Assembly (NCBI GenBank): GCA_030267215.1
Contig: JAJDJP010000011.1
Span: 1-48,271 of the forward strand
Reading direction: 5' to 3'
DNA length: 48,271 bases
DNA from: Ruminococcaceae bacterium OttesenSCG-928-A16
Lineage (GTDB): Bacteria; Bacillota; Clostridia; Oscillospirales; Ruminococcaceae
In this document: positions 16,224 through 24,937 of the stretch, one piece after another
How positions within the stretch are numbered: the stretch's first letter is position 1
Layout: every line of letters starts with the position of its first letter
The notes under the pieces: model-generated
Seen by the model: the letters and a program-made list of their open reading frames with translations, nothing else
What the model was told of the DNA's origin: nothing
The model's database searches: none
Made by a program: the position numbers and the translations under genes

Positions 16224-17054
16224 TTGGCTGAACTATACAAGCAATCCTTCAAACAAACCAATTTAGATAACTTGGAGCTTTCGATATACAACTGTGGCTT
16301 ACAAAGTTGCAGCGCAGGCTATACCTGGGGCCCCGGCGTGCGAGACCATTATCTGATACACCTTGTTACGGCGGGTAAAGGTAGCTACAGTGTTAATAAT
16401 ACCGTGTTTGCCCCCAAAGCGGGAGATTTATTTTTTGCCAAACCCAACCAGCTAATTAGCTACACGGCCGATACCGAGGAGCCGTGGGAGTATTACTGGG
16501 TGGGCTACAACGGCAGCAACGCCGCCCGGCTGGCCCAAAGCCTGCCATTTAGCGACGAAAACCCAGTGCACCAATGCCAAAAAGCCACTCGTGCACGAGA
16601 TTTGCTGCACAAAATTTTTCTTTCGCGCGGGCCGCACGTGCAGGACGAAACACGCATGGTTGGGTATTTATACCTGTTTGCCGCACTGCTAATGCAAGAG
16701 AGCAAAGACGCCGGAAAACAGCCCCCCGCTACCGGTGCCGCCTATGTGGTGGGGGCTATCAAATACATTCAGTTTAACTACTCGCGCGATATTGGGGTGG
16801 ACGACATCGCCAGTGCCGTGGGCGTTAGCCGCAGCCATTTATACCGTGTTTTTATGGCAAACCTTGCCCAATCTCCCATCGATTATTTAACCAATTTTCG
16901 TATTGGAGAGGCCTGCAAGCTGCTCGAAACCTCTACCCTTTCGGTGGCGGAAATCGCCTATTCGGTTGGATTTTTTGACCAGTTCTATTTTTCGCGCGTG
17001 TTTAAAAAAATGAAGGGCGTACCACCCAGCAAATACGGCAAAACCGAAGGCTAG
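16224..17054 (+). CDS. AraC-family transcriptional regulator
   Basis: A 276-residue regulator with an N-terminal cupin-type ligand-binding domain (HLVTAGKGSYSV, AGDLFFAKPNQL, WEYYWVGYNG) and a C-terminal double helix-turn-helix (IGVDDIASAVGVSRSHLYRVF and LSVAEIAYSVGFFDQFYFSRVFKK as two separate helix pairs). It resembles MsmR/RafR-type sugar regulators. I chose the TTG at 16224 because GGGAGG lies seven bases upstream; an in-frame start at 16137 would precede the promoter. Position suggests control of galK and its own gene, which is inference. Confidence 0.9.
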   Translation: MAELYKQSFKQTNLDNLELSIYNCGLQSCSAGYTWGPGVRDHYLIHLVTAGKGSYSVNNTVFAPKAGDLFFAKPNQLISYTADTEEPWEYYWVGYNGSNAARLAQSLPFSDENPVHQCQKATRARDLLHKIFLSRGPHVQDETRMVGYLYLFAALLMQESKDAGKQPPATGAAYVVGAIKYIQFNYSRDIGVDDIASAVGVSRSHLYRVFMANLAQSPIDYLTNFRIGEACKLLETSTLSVAEIAYSVGFFDQFYFSRVFKKMKGVPPSKYGKTEG

Positions 17055-17151
17055 CAAGCACTGGCTAACACTTGTTTACAATGCGCTTGCAAACAGCTTT
17101 TGCCGCAAAATGGCCGTTTAACCGGCACTTATTAACGGAGGCACAATCAAC

Positions 17152-18513
17152 ATGCCCATTCATAAAAACCAAATTATTCCGCTGGCTATCCATGGGCTTT
17201 CTAGCGATGGCAACGCCGTGGGGCGTTTTGAGGGCAAGGCTATTTTTGTGCCCGGCGGTGCGGTTGGCGATATGCTACAGGTTACCATTGTAAAAAACGC
17301 CAAAACCCATGCTTTTGGGCGCATCCATCAGGTGGTTACCCCCGGCCCTGGCCGCCAGAAGGCAGATTGCCCTATTGCCGGCGTTTGTGGCGGTTGCAGC
17401 TTTAGGCACTTAACCTACAAGGCAGAGCTTGCCGCCAAACAAACCTTTGTAGAGGACGCATTGCAGCGCATAGGCAAGCTAGAGGTGCCGGTGCTGGAAA
17501 TTCTCCCTTCTCCCCAGCAAGACAGGTACCGCAACAAAGCACAATACCCGGTAGCCGAAGAAAATGGCGCTTTTGTGTATGGCTTTTACGCTGGCCGCAG
17601 CCACCGCATTGTGCCCTGTGCCGATTGTTTGCTGCAACCCACCCTACTAAACCAAATTGCCGCACGCACAGCCGGGCTTTTGCAGCAGCTTGGCTGCACC
17701 GCCTACAACGAGGCCACCCGCACCGGGCTTATTCGGCATATTTATTTGCGCCAGGGCGGCCACAGTGGCCAAGTGCTGTTATGCCTTGTGGCCACCGGCC
17801 AAAGCTTGCCCCAAAACGAAGTGTTTGTGGATACTATGGTGGCGGAGTTCCCTGCCATTAAAAGCATTGTATTAAACCACAACCCGGTCCACACCAATGT
17901 AATTTTGGGCAAGCATAGCAAGGTGCTGTTTGGCAATGGCACCATTAAAGATGCCCTGTGCGATGTGCCCCTGCGGTTGGGCGTGCATTCTTTTAGCCAG
18001 GTAAACACCGCCGGGGCCGAGCACTTGTTTGCCACCGCCCAAAATTTTGCCGCCCTTACCGGTGGCGAAACCCTGCTGGATTTGTATTGCGGGGCTGGGG
18101 TAATTGGCTTAAGCATGGCAGCCCGCTGCAAACAGTTGATAGGGGTTGAAATTGTGCCCGAAGCGGTGGAAAACGCAAAGCACAGCGCCGCACAAATGGG
18201 TTTACAAAACACCCGCTTTTTGTGTGAAGACGCCGGCACCGCTGCCACCCGCCTTGCCGCCGAGGGCACCCGCCCCGACGTGATTGTGGTGGACCCGCCC
18301 CGCAAAGGGTGCGATGAGCAAACCCTTGCCGCCATGGTAGCCATGGCCCCCGCCCGCATTGTTATGGTTAGCTGCAACCCCGCCACCATGGCCCGAGATT
18401 TGGCCATTTTAACCCAAAGCGGGTATGTGGTAAAACAGGTGCAACCGGTGGATATGTTCCCACGTACCAAGCATGTGGAGTGCGTGGTTTTGATGTATCG
18501 AAAAGGAAATTGA
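17152..18513 (+). CDS. rlmD: 23S rRNA (uracil-5)-methyltransferase, RlmD/RlmCD type
   Basis: A 453-residue TrmA/RumA-family enzyme that makes 5-methyluridine in 23S rRNA. It has a short TRAM-like domain (about 8-62), an iron-sulfur cysteine set (C in KADCPIAGVCGGCSF and a later C), the SAM motif LLDLYCGAGVIGLSMA, the DPPRKGCDEQ motif and the catalytic Cys in MVSCNPATMARDL. GGAGG lies ten bases upstream of the ATG. Firmicute homologues may modify both U747 and U1939, so the exact site is uncertain. Confidence 0.92.
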   Translation: MPIHKNQIIPLAIHGLSSDGNAVGRFEGKAIFVPGGAVGDMLQVTIVKNAKTHAFGRIHQVVTPGPGRQKADCPIAGVCGGCSFRHLTYKAELAAKQTFVEDALQRIGKLEVPVLEILPSPQQDRYRNKAQYPVAEENGAFVYGFYAGRSHRIVPCADCLLQPTLLNQIAARTAGLLQQLGCTAYNEATRTGLIRHIYLRQGGHSGQVLLCLVATGQSLPQNEVFVDTMVAEFPAIKSIVLNHNPVHTNVILGKHSKVLFGNGTIKDALCDVPLRLGVHSFSQVNTAGAEHLFATAQNFAALTGGETLLDLYCGAGVIGLSMAARCKQLIGVEIVPEAVENAKHSAAQMGLQNTRFLCEDAGTAATRLAAEGTRPDVIVVDPPRKGCDEQTLAAMVAMAPARIVMVSCNPATMARDLAILTQSGYVVKQVQPVDMFPRTKHVECVVLMYRKGN

Positions 18514-18577
18514 TTTGAATTGTGCGCTTTTGTTGTTTTTTCTAAACTAACAAAAATGATATAAGGGGTATCTATTT

Positions 18578-19261
18578 ATGAAACTGCACATTATGACTTG
18601 GAATTGCGCTTTATATAATCAACCAGAATCCGAAAAATCAGATGAAATCTTCGGCTTTATAAAAAATCAATTAAATATAGAAAATAGCATAGTTATATTG
18701 CAAGAAATACCCTATAAGGAATGGGGAAACTGGAAGATAAGTAAGATTTATCAGGCTCTCTTGAATAATTTTCCAGAAAATGCATATTCAATAAAGTTCA
18801 ATATACATAATAATTATCAAATTATGATGACTGTTGCAATTACAAAGGGTGCGAATCAATTAAATTGCCTGAACGAAAGTTTTTATCCTATAGGTACTCC
18901 TCGTAATCGAGAAATTGCTGTTGAATATCATGGCATAAGTTTTCTAGGGATACACGCTGAAAATGGCAAGGATAATGAAAGATACCTAAATGCGATACCA
19001 GGGAAAGCAGATATTATTTTGGGTGACTTCAATGCAGGAAATTACTTGGATTCGGAAAACAGAAACATATTTAACCAAATACTGAATGAACATATTTGTA
19101 TATGCAATATGCCAACCAAAGTAACAAAGACTAGAAGAACTTGTATTGACCATGTATTTATTAAGGAAGACATGATTACGAACTGCTCTAATCTTATCGT
19201 ACACGAAGAAATGAAATTGTCGGATCATTTTCCAATTACATTTGAATATGAGATAAAATGA
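18578..19261 (+). CDS. Endonuclease/exonuclease/phosphatase-family protein, AT-rich
   Basis: A 227-residue metal-dependent hydrolase of the EEP superfamily. The fold's motifs appear in order: TWNC (residues 7-10), the metal Glu in ILQE, the His in GIHAEN, GDFNAG, TCIDHVFI and the final SDHFPI. Substrate is unknown: DNA, phosphoester lipid or nucleotide are all possible. The gene is clearly more AT-rich (roughly one third GC by eye) and has different codon use from its neighbours. It lies alone between a methyltransferase and a pseudouridine synthase, so recent transfer is likely. AAGGGG precedes the ATG. Confidence 0.88.
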   Translation: MKLHIMTWNCALYNQPESEKSDEIFGFIKNQLNIENSIVILQEIPYKEWGNWKISKIYQALLNNFPENAYSIKFNIHNNYQIMMTVAITKGANQLNCLNESFYPIGTPRNREIAVEYHGISFLGIHAENGKDNERYLNAIPGKADIILGDFNAGNYLDSENRNIFNQILNEHICICNMPTKVTKTRRTCIDHVFIKEDMITNCSNLIVHEEMKLSDHFPITFEYEIK

Positions 19262-19467
19262 AATGCACTGATATATACACACAATAGAAATTGGTAGCAA
19301 TGAATTAGAAGAGTTGGGGAAATTTTTATTTGAAGAGCGGTTTTGCCGAAAATGAGTAATTTTTAACAGCGTTTGGTATCCAATTCTAGCTTATCCACCG
19401 CCTATGTGGCCGACTACAAACAAATACAAGAGTATTATTATATTAAAGCAATATAAAGGAATAAATA
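19262..19467 (+). other. AT-rich gap with possible gene remnants
   Basis: No intact gene. Two short open stretches without start codons read like coding debris: one ends at a TGA near 19354 (reading ELEELGKFLFEERF) and one ends at the TAA at 19453-19455 (reading STAYVADYKQIQEYYYI). The second has codon use like the native genes. They could be the 3' end of a gene lost when the foreign EEP gene arrived. Evidence is weak. Confidence 0.3.
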
Positions 19468-20250
19468 ATGATTAAAAAAGCATTTCAGTTAAAACAAGCA
19501 GAGGATGCCCGCAACCAAACCTTTTACCACGGTGAAAAAGAATCGGTTAGAATTAATAAATATCTAACTGCGGCGGGTTTTTGCTCGCGCAGGGGGGCCG
19601 ATGCATTGGTGCAAGAAAACCGTGTTACTATAGATAATGAGCCAGCCACCATGGGCGCACAGGTGCTGCCGGGCCAGGTGGTTATGGTAGATGGCAAGGA
19701 AATAAAAAGCGAACAGAAACACGTATATATTGCGCTGAACAAACCTATCGGCATTACCTGCACGGTAGAGCCAGACGTAGAGGGCAATATCGCCGATTTT
19801 ATGGACTTTCCCACCCGCATCTTCCCCATTGGCCGGTTAGACAAAGATTCTTCTGGCCTTATTTTACTAACCAGCGATGGCGATGTTGTAAACAAAATTT
19901 TAAGAGCCGAAAACAACCATGAAAAAGAATATATTGTAAAGGTAAACCAAGAAATAACCCCGGCCTTTATACAAAAAATGGAAGCCGGCGTAGAGATAAC
20001 CAACATGCGCACCCGCACCCGGCAAACAACAAAAAAATGCAAAGTAACACAGATGGACCCCCGCACCTTTAAAATTGTTTTAACCCAAGGGCTAAACCGC
20101 CAAATACGCCGCATGTGCACCGAGCTTGGGTACAGGGCTATCTCGTTGCACCGGGTACGCATTATGAACATTAGCCTGAATGGTTTAAAAACCGGGCAGT
20201 GGCGGTATGTTACACAAGCAGAGCTTGAACAGCTGAACAAGAGTGTGTAA
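19468..20250 (+). CDS. rluF: 23S rRNA pseudouridine synthase, RluF type
   Basis: A 260-residue enzyme of the RsuA/RluB/E/F family. An N-terminal S4 RNA-binding domain (INKYLTAAGFCSRRGADALV, about residues 27-46, given in parts) precedes the catalytic domain with the active-site Asp in GRLDKDSSGL. The segment QGLNRQIRRMCTELGY matches RluF, which modifies U2604 in E. coli, better than RluB. AAAGGA lies before the ATG. The gene begins a plus-strand run that continues through nadE. Confidence 0.88.
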   Translation: MIKKAFQLKQAEDARNQTFYHGEKESVRINKYLTAAGFCSRRGADALVQENRVTIDNEPATMGAQVLPGQVVMVDGKEIKSEQKHVYIALNKPIGITCTVEPDVEGNIADFMDFPTRIFPIGRLDKDSSGLILLTSDGDVVNKILRAENNHEKEYIVKVNQEITPAFIQKMEAGVEITNMRTRTRQTTKKCKVTQMDPRTFKIVLTQGLNRQIRRMCTELGYRAISLHRVRIMNISLNGLKTGQWRYVTQAELEQLNKSV

Positions 20251-20272
20251 GCATTTTATAAAAAGGAATTTT

Positions 20273-20752
20273 ATGGGTATGAAGCTTTTATTTAAACAGC
20301 GCTTTTTCTCTTGGCTAGACAGCTACGATATTTACGATGAAGCCGGCAACACAGTGTACACCGTGCAGGGTAGGCTGGCCTGGGGCCATAAGCTAGAGGT
20401 TTGTGATGCAACTGGCGCCCCCATTGGTATGGTGCGGGAGGAAATACTAACCTTTTTGCCACGCTTTACCTTTTACTTAAATGGCCAGTTTATTGGGCAG
20501 GTAAAAAAAGAATTTACTCTTTTTAAGCCGGTTTTTACGCTAAATTACCAAGGCTGGCGTGTGGAAGGCGACTGGTTGGGCTGGGATTATTCTGTTAACG
20601 ATACTTATGGCAACCATGTTTTCCAGCTTTCTAAACAACTTTTTAATTTTACCGATACCTACGTAATTGATGTACCCGATGAGCGCAATGCTTTGTTAGC
20701 ACTTATGATTACCCTTGCCATTGATGCTGCCAAATGCTCTGAAAACGGATAG
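20273..20752 (+). CDS. LURP-one-related (YxjI-like) protein
   Basis: A 159-residue protein of the LOR/DUF567 beta-barrel family, related to tubby and scramblase folds. Family features include the opening MKLLFKQRFFSWLDSYDIYD, repeated short beta hairpins (GNTVYTVQG, GAPIGMVREE, GQFIGQVKKE) and the C-terminal ALLALMITLAIDA hydrophobic helix. Its molecular function is unknown. I chose the ATG at 20273, after AAGGA, not the longer frame that overlaps rluF. It is 22 bases after rluF. Confidence 0.8.
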   Translation: MGMKLLFKQRFFSWLDSYDIYDEAGNTVYTVQGRLAWGHKLEVCDATGAPIGMVREEILTFLPRFTFYLNGQFIGQVKKEFTLFKPVFTLNYQGWRVEGDWLGWDYSVNDTYGNHVFQLSKQLFNFTDTYVIDVPDERNALLALMITLAIDAAKCSENG

Positions 20753-20791
20753 TGCACCACCATTTTAATGCCTATTAATTAGGAGGCCAAC

Positions 20792-21514
20792 ATGCTGCTA
20801 TTAAACCACCAACTGGTGCCCGAAGGCCTGCCGCAAGGCGCCCCCGGCTGCCTTACCACCGCCGATGATTTGCTTAACTATATTAACAAGGTTGGTTTTT
20901 TGCCACTGTTTAAAAATAGCATTCTCGGCTTTTCGGCCGAAGAACACACCCAAAACGATGCCTGGTGGAGCGGAAACCCCAAAACCGACCCCTGGGAATG
21001 GCGTGGCTTCCTTGCCGAGAGTGGACAAATAGCCTACGGCAAATTTTTTGCTAAAAAAGCCGGCTTTGTTGCAAAGCAATGGTTCCCCCTTTTGGCCAGC
21101 TACCGCCGCGATGGTTACGATTTTGACAGCCGGTACGAAGACGGGCTGGCAAACCGAAAAGCCAAAAAACTATACGACATTTTGGAAAAGGATGGCCCCA
21201 CTGCCTCCCCCGCTTTAAAAAAGCAGGGCGGTTTTGGCAAAAACGGCGAAACCGGCTTTGAAACTACCATGACCACCCTGCAAATGCAAACCTATATTGT
21301 GCTGCGCAGGTTTGAGCGCAAGCGCAACAAACACGGCGATGAATATGGTTGGGGTGTTGGGCAATACAGCCTGGCCGAAGATTTATGGAACGCTGATTTT
21401 GTGAAAAGCGCTTATAATACCCCCGCCCCTGCCGCCAAACAACAACTGTTGGCACAGGTTAAGTTGCACTTTCCCGGTTATACCGATGAAGAATACCTAA
21501 AAGAAATAAAATAA
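20792..21514 (+). CDS. Uncharacterised protein, AlkZ/YcaQ-related
   Basis: A 240-residue cytoplasmic protein. I recall close homologues annotated as AlkZ-related: the opening TADDLLNYINKVGFLPLF, then WWSGNPKTDPWEWRG, YGKFFAKKAGFVAKQWFP and RRDGYDFDSRYEDG. AlkZ proteins are winged-helix DNA glycosylases that unhook interstrand crosslinks, but this short relative may lack the catalytic QxQ or QxD motif, which I cannot identify with certainty (LQMQTY at about residue 164 is the only candidate). AGGAGG precedes the ATG. It lies 13 bases before nadE. Confidence 0.6.
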   Translation: MLLLNHQLVPEGLPQGAPGCLTTADDLLNYINKVGFLPLFKNSILGFSAEEHTQNDAWWSGNPKTDPWEWRGFLAESGQIAYGKFFAKKAGFVAKQWFPLLASYRRDGYDFDSRYEDGLANRKAKKLYDILEKDGPTASPALKKQGGFGKNGETGFETTMTTLQMQTYIVLRRFERKRNKHGDEYGWGVGQYSLAEDLWNADFVKSAYNTPAPAAKQQLLAQVKLHFPGYTDEEYLKEIK

Positions 21515-21527
21515 CAGGAGGCACACC

Positions 21528-23444
21528 ATGAACCATGGTTTTATAAAAACAGCGGCTGTTACACCACCGGTAAAAGTTGCCGATTGTGAATACAACGCCG
21601 CCCAAATTATTGCCTGTTCAAAGCAGGCCGCCGCACAAAATATTGCTTTGCTAGTTACGCCAGAGCTTGGCATAACCGGCTACACCTGTGCCGATTTATT
21701 TTTGCAGCGCCCCTTGCAACAAGCTGCCTTGCAGGGCCTACAAACCATTTGCGCACAAACCAAGGGGCTAAACCTTATATTGCTGGTGGGCCTGCCCCTG
21801 CACCACAGCGGCAAGCTTTATAACTGTGCCGCTGTGGTGCACAAAGGCAGCGTGCTGGGGTTTGTACCCAAAACCCACCTACCCAATTATGCCGAGTTTT
21901 ATGAACTTCGGCAGTTTACCCCCGCCTTTAATGGTGTGCAAACATATGCAAGTTCAAACGGTATTTTTAACGATATACCGTTTGGAACTTCTCTTTTGTT
22001 TAGCTGTAAAGGCAACCAGCTTTTCACCTTTGCGGTAGAGATTTGCGAGGACTTATGGGTGCCTGCGCCTCCTTCGCAACATCACGCGCTTGCAGGTGCC
22101 ACAGTGGTTGCCAATCTCTCTGCCAGCAACGAGATCATTGGCAAAGAAGAGTACCGCCAAAGCCTGGTAAGTGGGCAATCGGCCCGGTTGTGTTGTGCTT
22201 ACCTATACGCCAATGCCGGTATGGGGGAATCTACCACCGACATGGTGTTTGCCGGGCACAATATAATAGCCGAAAACGGGATTATATTGACCGAAACCAA
22301 ACCTTTTGCCGAGGGCATGGCGGTTGTTGAAATTGATTTAGAGCGCCTTGCGCACGAACGCACACGTCAAAATAGTTTTCCCTCTGCACAGGCTGCCCGC
22401 TACCAAACCATCGAGTTTGAGCTTGAAGTTGCACCCGAACCACAGCTGATGCGCCCGGTTTCGCCGCATCCGTTCATTCCTGTAGAGGCTAATGCCCTAC
22501 AAAACCACTGCGAAAAAACCCTGGCTTTGCAAGCGGCTGGGCTGCAAAAACGGCTGCAACACGTGGGGGCCAAAAGGTTAATTCTTGGGCTTTCTGGTGG
22601 GTTAGACAGCACCCTTGCCCTGCTGGTGTGCCTGCGCGCATTGCAGGCTGCCGGCCGCCCCACTGCCGATATTTTAGCGGTTACCATGCCCGCTTTTGGC
22701 ACCACCGCCCGCACCCGCACCAATGCCGAAAAACTGGCCGAAGCCACCGGGGCTACGCTGCAAACCATCGATATTTCGGCCAGTGTGCGCAGCCATTTTG
22801 CCGACATTAACCACCCCGAAGACGATTACAGCGTTGTGTACGAGAATGCCCAGGCCCGTATGCGCACCATAGTGCTAATGGACCTTGCCAACCAGCAAAA
22901 CGGCCTGGTGGTGGGCACCGGAGACCTCTCGGAATTGGCGCTGGGCTGGGCCACCTATGGCGGAGACCACATAAGCATGTACGGCGTAAATGCCGGAGTG
23001 CCCAAAACGCTGGTGCGGCACCTTGTTGCGCACGAGGCCAATACCAAACCCGAGCTTACCGCTATTTTGCAAGATGTTTTGGACACCCCGGTAAGCCCCG
23101 AGTTGTTGCCCGCTGTAAATGGCGAAATTAGCCAACAAACCGAAGATTTGGTTGGCCCGTATGAGTTACACGATTTTACCTTGTATTATGTGCTACGCTG
23201 GGGGTTCTCCCCTGCTAAAATATTATTTTTGGCACAGCAGGCTTTTAATGGCAAATACAATAAGGCAACCATTTTGCAATGGCTAAATGTGTTTTACAAG
23301 CGCTTTTTTGCACAGCAGTTTAAACGCAGCTGCCTGCCCGATGGCCCAAAGGTTGGTTCGGTTGGTCTTTCGCCCCGTGGAGACCTACGCATGCCAAGCG
23401 ACGCAAGCGCCGCCCTTTGGCTTAAAGAGTTAACGAACCTATAA
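21528..23444 (+). CDS. nadE: Glutamine-dependent NAD+ synthetase
   Basis: A 638-residue two-domain enzyme making NAD+ from nicotinate adenine dinucleotide. The N-terminal nitrilase-type amidase has the Glu-Lys-Cys triad in TPELGITGY (E46), VPKTHLPNY and VEICEDLW. The C-terminal synthetase has the PP-loop LGLSGGLDSTLAL and VVGTGDLSELALGWATYGGD. Length fits the fused prokaryotic form. AGGAGG precedes the ATG. It ends the rluF-to-nadE run at a bidirectional terminator. Confidence 0.96.
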   Translation: MNHGFIKTAAVTPPVKVADCEYNAAQIIACSKQAAAQNIALLVTPELGITGYTCADLFLQRPLQQAALQGLQTICAQTKGLNLILLVGLPLHHSGKLYNCAAVVHKGSVLGFVPKTHLPNYAEFYELRQFTPAFNGVQTYASSNGIFNDIPFGTSLLFSCKGNQLFTFAVEICEDLWVPAPPSQHHALAGATVVANLSASNEIIGKEEYRQSLVSGQSARLCCAYLYANAGMGESTTDMVFAGHNIIAENGIILTETKPFAEGMAVVEIDLERLAHERTRQNSFPSAQAARYQTIEFELEVAPEPQLMRPVSPHPFIPVEANALQNHCEKTLALQAAGLQKRLQHVGAKRLILGLSGGLDSTLALLVCLRALQAAGRPTADILAVTMPAFGTTARTRTNAEKLAEATGATLQTIDISASVRSHFADINHPEDDYSVVYENAQARMRTIVLMDLANQQNGLVVGTGDLSELALGWATYGGDHISMYGVNAGVPKTLVRHLVAHEANTKPELTAILQDVLDTPVSPELLPAVNGEISQQTEDLVGPYELHDFTLYYVLRWGFSPAKILFLAQQAFNGKYNKATILQWLNVFYKRFFAQQFKRSCLPDGPKVGSVGLSPRGDLRMPSDASAALWLKELTNL

Positions 23445-23446
23445 TA

Positions 23447-23488
23447 AAAAAACCAACTGAGCAATGTGTTACACTCAGTTGGTTTTTT
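23447..23488. terminator. Bidirectional terminator between nadE and the HbpS-like gene
   Basis: A perfect 15-bp stem (AAAAAACCAACTGAG with CTCAGTTGGTTTTTT) and a 12-base loop. It lies between convergent genes, and each direction ends in a T-run. Confidence 0.93.
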
Positions 23489-23497
23489 TAATCTATT

Positions 23498-23932
23498 TTA
23501 TTCCTCTTGCCATTCCTCTGCAAACTTTGCAAAAACTTTTAGTACAGCGTGGGCTACGGTTTCATCTTCTTCTACACTGCCGCCCGAAACCCCAATGCCG
23601 CCTACGGTTTCCCCTTTAATTTGCAGTGGAAAGCCGCCGCCAAATATCACTAGTTTATCGTTGGTTACATTAATGCCAAACGCACTTTGCCCCACCTGGG
23701 CAATCTGCCCAAACTCGGCCGTGGGCTGGCGCAGCACCGCAGCAGTGTACGCCTTTTTGGCAGAGATTTCCAAGCTGGGCAAAATAGCATTGCCAAACTT
23801 TTGCAGCAGCAACAAGTTACCTGCTTCATCGGTAACAGAAAGCGTTACCCCCACCCCTATCCGGCGAGATTCTTGCTTCGCTGCCATCGCCAGCTGTTCG
23901 CAAATTTCTTCTGTTACTATGCGCTTTGCCAT
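23498..23932 (-). CDS. GlcG/HbpS-family (DUF336) protein
   Basis: A 144-residue protein of the heme-binding HbpS/GlcG/cob(I)alamin-adjacent family. The core shows VTLSVTDEAGNLLLLQKFGNA in parts, SAKKAYTAAV and GGFPLQIKGETVGGIGVSGG. There is no signal peptide, so it is cytoplasmic. Ligand binding (heme, flavin or a diol) is unproven here. I chose the second of two adjacent ATG codons, with AGGAGG five bases upstream. It is a single gene with a shared terminator. Confidence 0.83.
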   Translation of the reverse strand: MAKRIVTEEICEQLAMAAKQESRRIGVGVTLSVTDEAGNLLLLQKFGNAILPSLEISAKKAYTAAVLRQPTAEFGQIAQVGQSAFGINVTNDKLVIFGGGFPLQIKGETVGGIGVSGGSVEEDETVAHAVLKVFAKFAEEWQEE

Positions 23933-24072
23933 CATGTCCTCCTTTTATGTGCTTGCAACAAAAGGGCGCCTGCCAGCCGCGGGGTATTGTCCTCTCTGCA
24001 AGCCATGTTTATTTGCCTTTATCAACAGTATACACTGGCTGGTGGTATTTTAAAATTGAAATACGCCGAATT

Positions 24073-24840
24073 TTAGTTCGGTGTAGCCGAACTGTTGATT
24101 GGCGACATATCTGTTTTGGCTTTAGGTGTGGGCGGGGTTGTGTTTTCTTTGCTATCGAAGCAAAAGTAAAACAGCAGGTACCCGGCTAAAACCATGGCGG
24201 CAAACAAAAAGCAAAGCCATGCCGTGCGCCGGCTTAGGCGGTCCAGCACATCACCCAGCAAGGCCATTGGCCTGCTTGCTATGTCCCAGGTGTTAAAGCG
24301 CATAAAACGGCCTATATAAATGCCAAGGCCGCTTAAGGCCGAGGCCGCCCCCACAAATAACCACCCCACCAGCTGCCCCAACCGGCCACGCACAATATTG
24401 TGTAGCAAATACAGCGATAAATACCCAAAAGCACACCCAAGCGCAACCGCCGCAATAATGTGTACCAGCCCAAACCAAGAAATTACATCGGGGGTTAAGT
24501 CAAACCCGGGCTCATAGGTATAATTTTTTACATGGATAAAATCGGTAAGCATGTAGGGCGAGTTTGGATATAACACAAGCCAGAGCCCCCACCAAACAAC
24601 GCCCAGCGGCCCACGGCGGCCTTTAGCGGCACGGCGGGTTAGTAATAGCGCAAAAAACAGCGGGGTTGCTGCCAAAAAAACATTCCACAACAAAAAATTG
24701 CGGGCAATTAAATGATTTTCGTAAAAGGTGGTAACCAGCACCATAACCACCCAGGCAGACAAAAGCGCTGCCGTAAGCCGCACCGTGCGGGGCATAAAAG
24801 CATAGTTAAGTTTTTGGCTTAGTCGTTCATACCATTTCAT
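24073..24840 (-). CDS. DUF1361 multi-pass membrane protein
   Basis: A 255-residue integral membrane protein with about seven hydrophobic helices and a hydrophilic C-terminal tail. DUF1361 hallmarks are visible: RNFLLWNVFLAATPL, LWLVLYPNSPYMLTDFIH and GIYIGRFMRFNTWD. The function of the family is unknown. AAGGAG precedes the ATG. A terminator separates it from the ABC operon upstream, so it is probably expressed alone or by read-through. Confidence 0.85.
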   Translation of the reverse strand: MKWYERLSQKLNYAFMPRTVRLTAALLSAWVVMVLVTTFYENHLIARNFLLWNVFLAATPLFFALLLTRRAAKGRRGPLGVVWWGLWLVLYPNSPYMLTDFIHVKNYTYEPGFDLTPDVISWFGLVHIIAAVALGCAFGYLSLYLLHNIVRGRLGQLVGWLFVGAASALSGLGIYIGRFMRFNTWDIASRPMALLGDVLDRLSRRTAWLCFLFAAMVLAGYLLFYFCFDSKENTTPPTPKAKTDMSPINSSATPN

Positions 24841-24863
24841 GGCAACCTCTCCTTTTTAAAAGC

Positions 24864-24893
24864 TATGGCGGGCCAAAGTTTTGGCCCGCCATA
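24864..24893 (-). terminator. Terminator of the ABC operon
   Basis: TATGGCGGGCCAAA (24864-24877) and TTTGGCCCGCCATA (24880-24893) form a perfect 14-bp GC-rich stem, followed on the minus strand by AGCTTTTAAAAA. It lies 44 bases after the permease stop. Confidence 0.75.
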
Positions 24894-24937
24894 ATTAAAT
24901 TAGCCATACTATATTGCGTTAAAACATGGTGGTTTTT

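Noticed and set aside
19380-19400. DnaA-box-like TTATCCACC
   Set aside because: It is a single near-match with no cluster, no AT-rich unwinding region and no dnaA or dnaN nearby.
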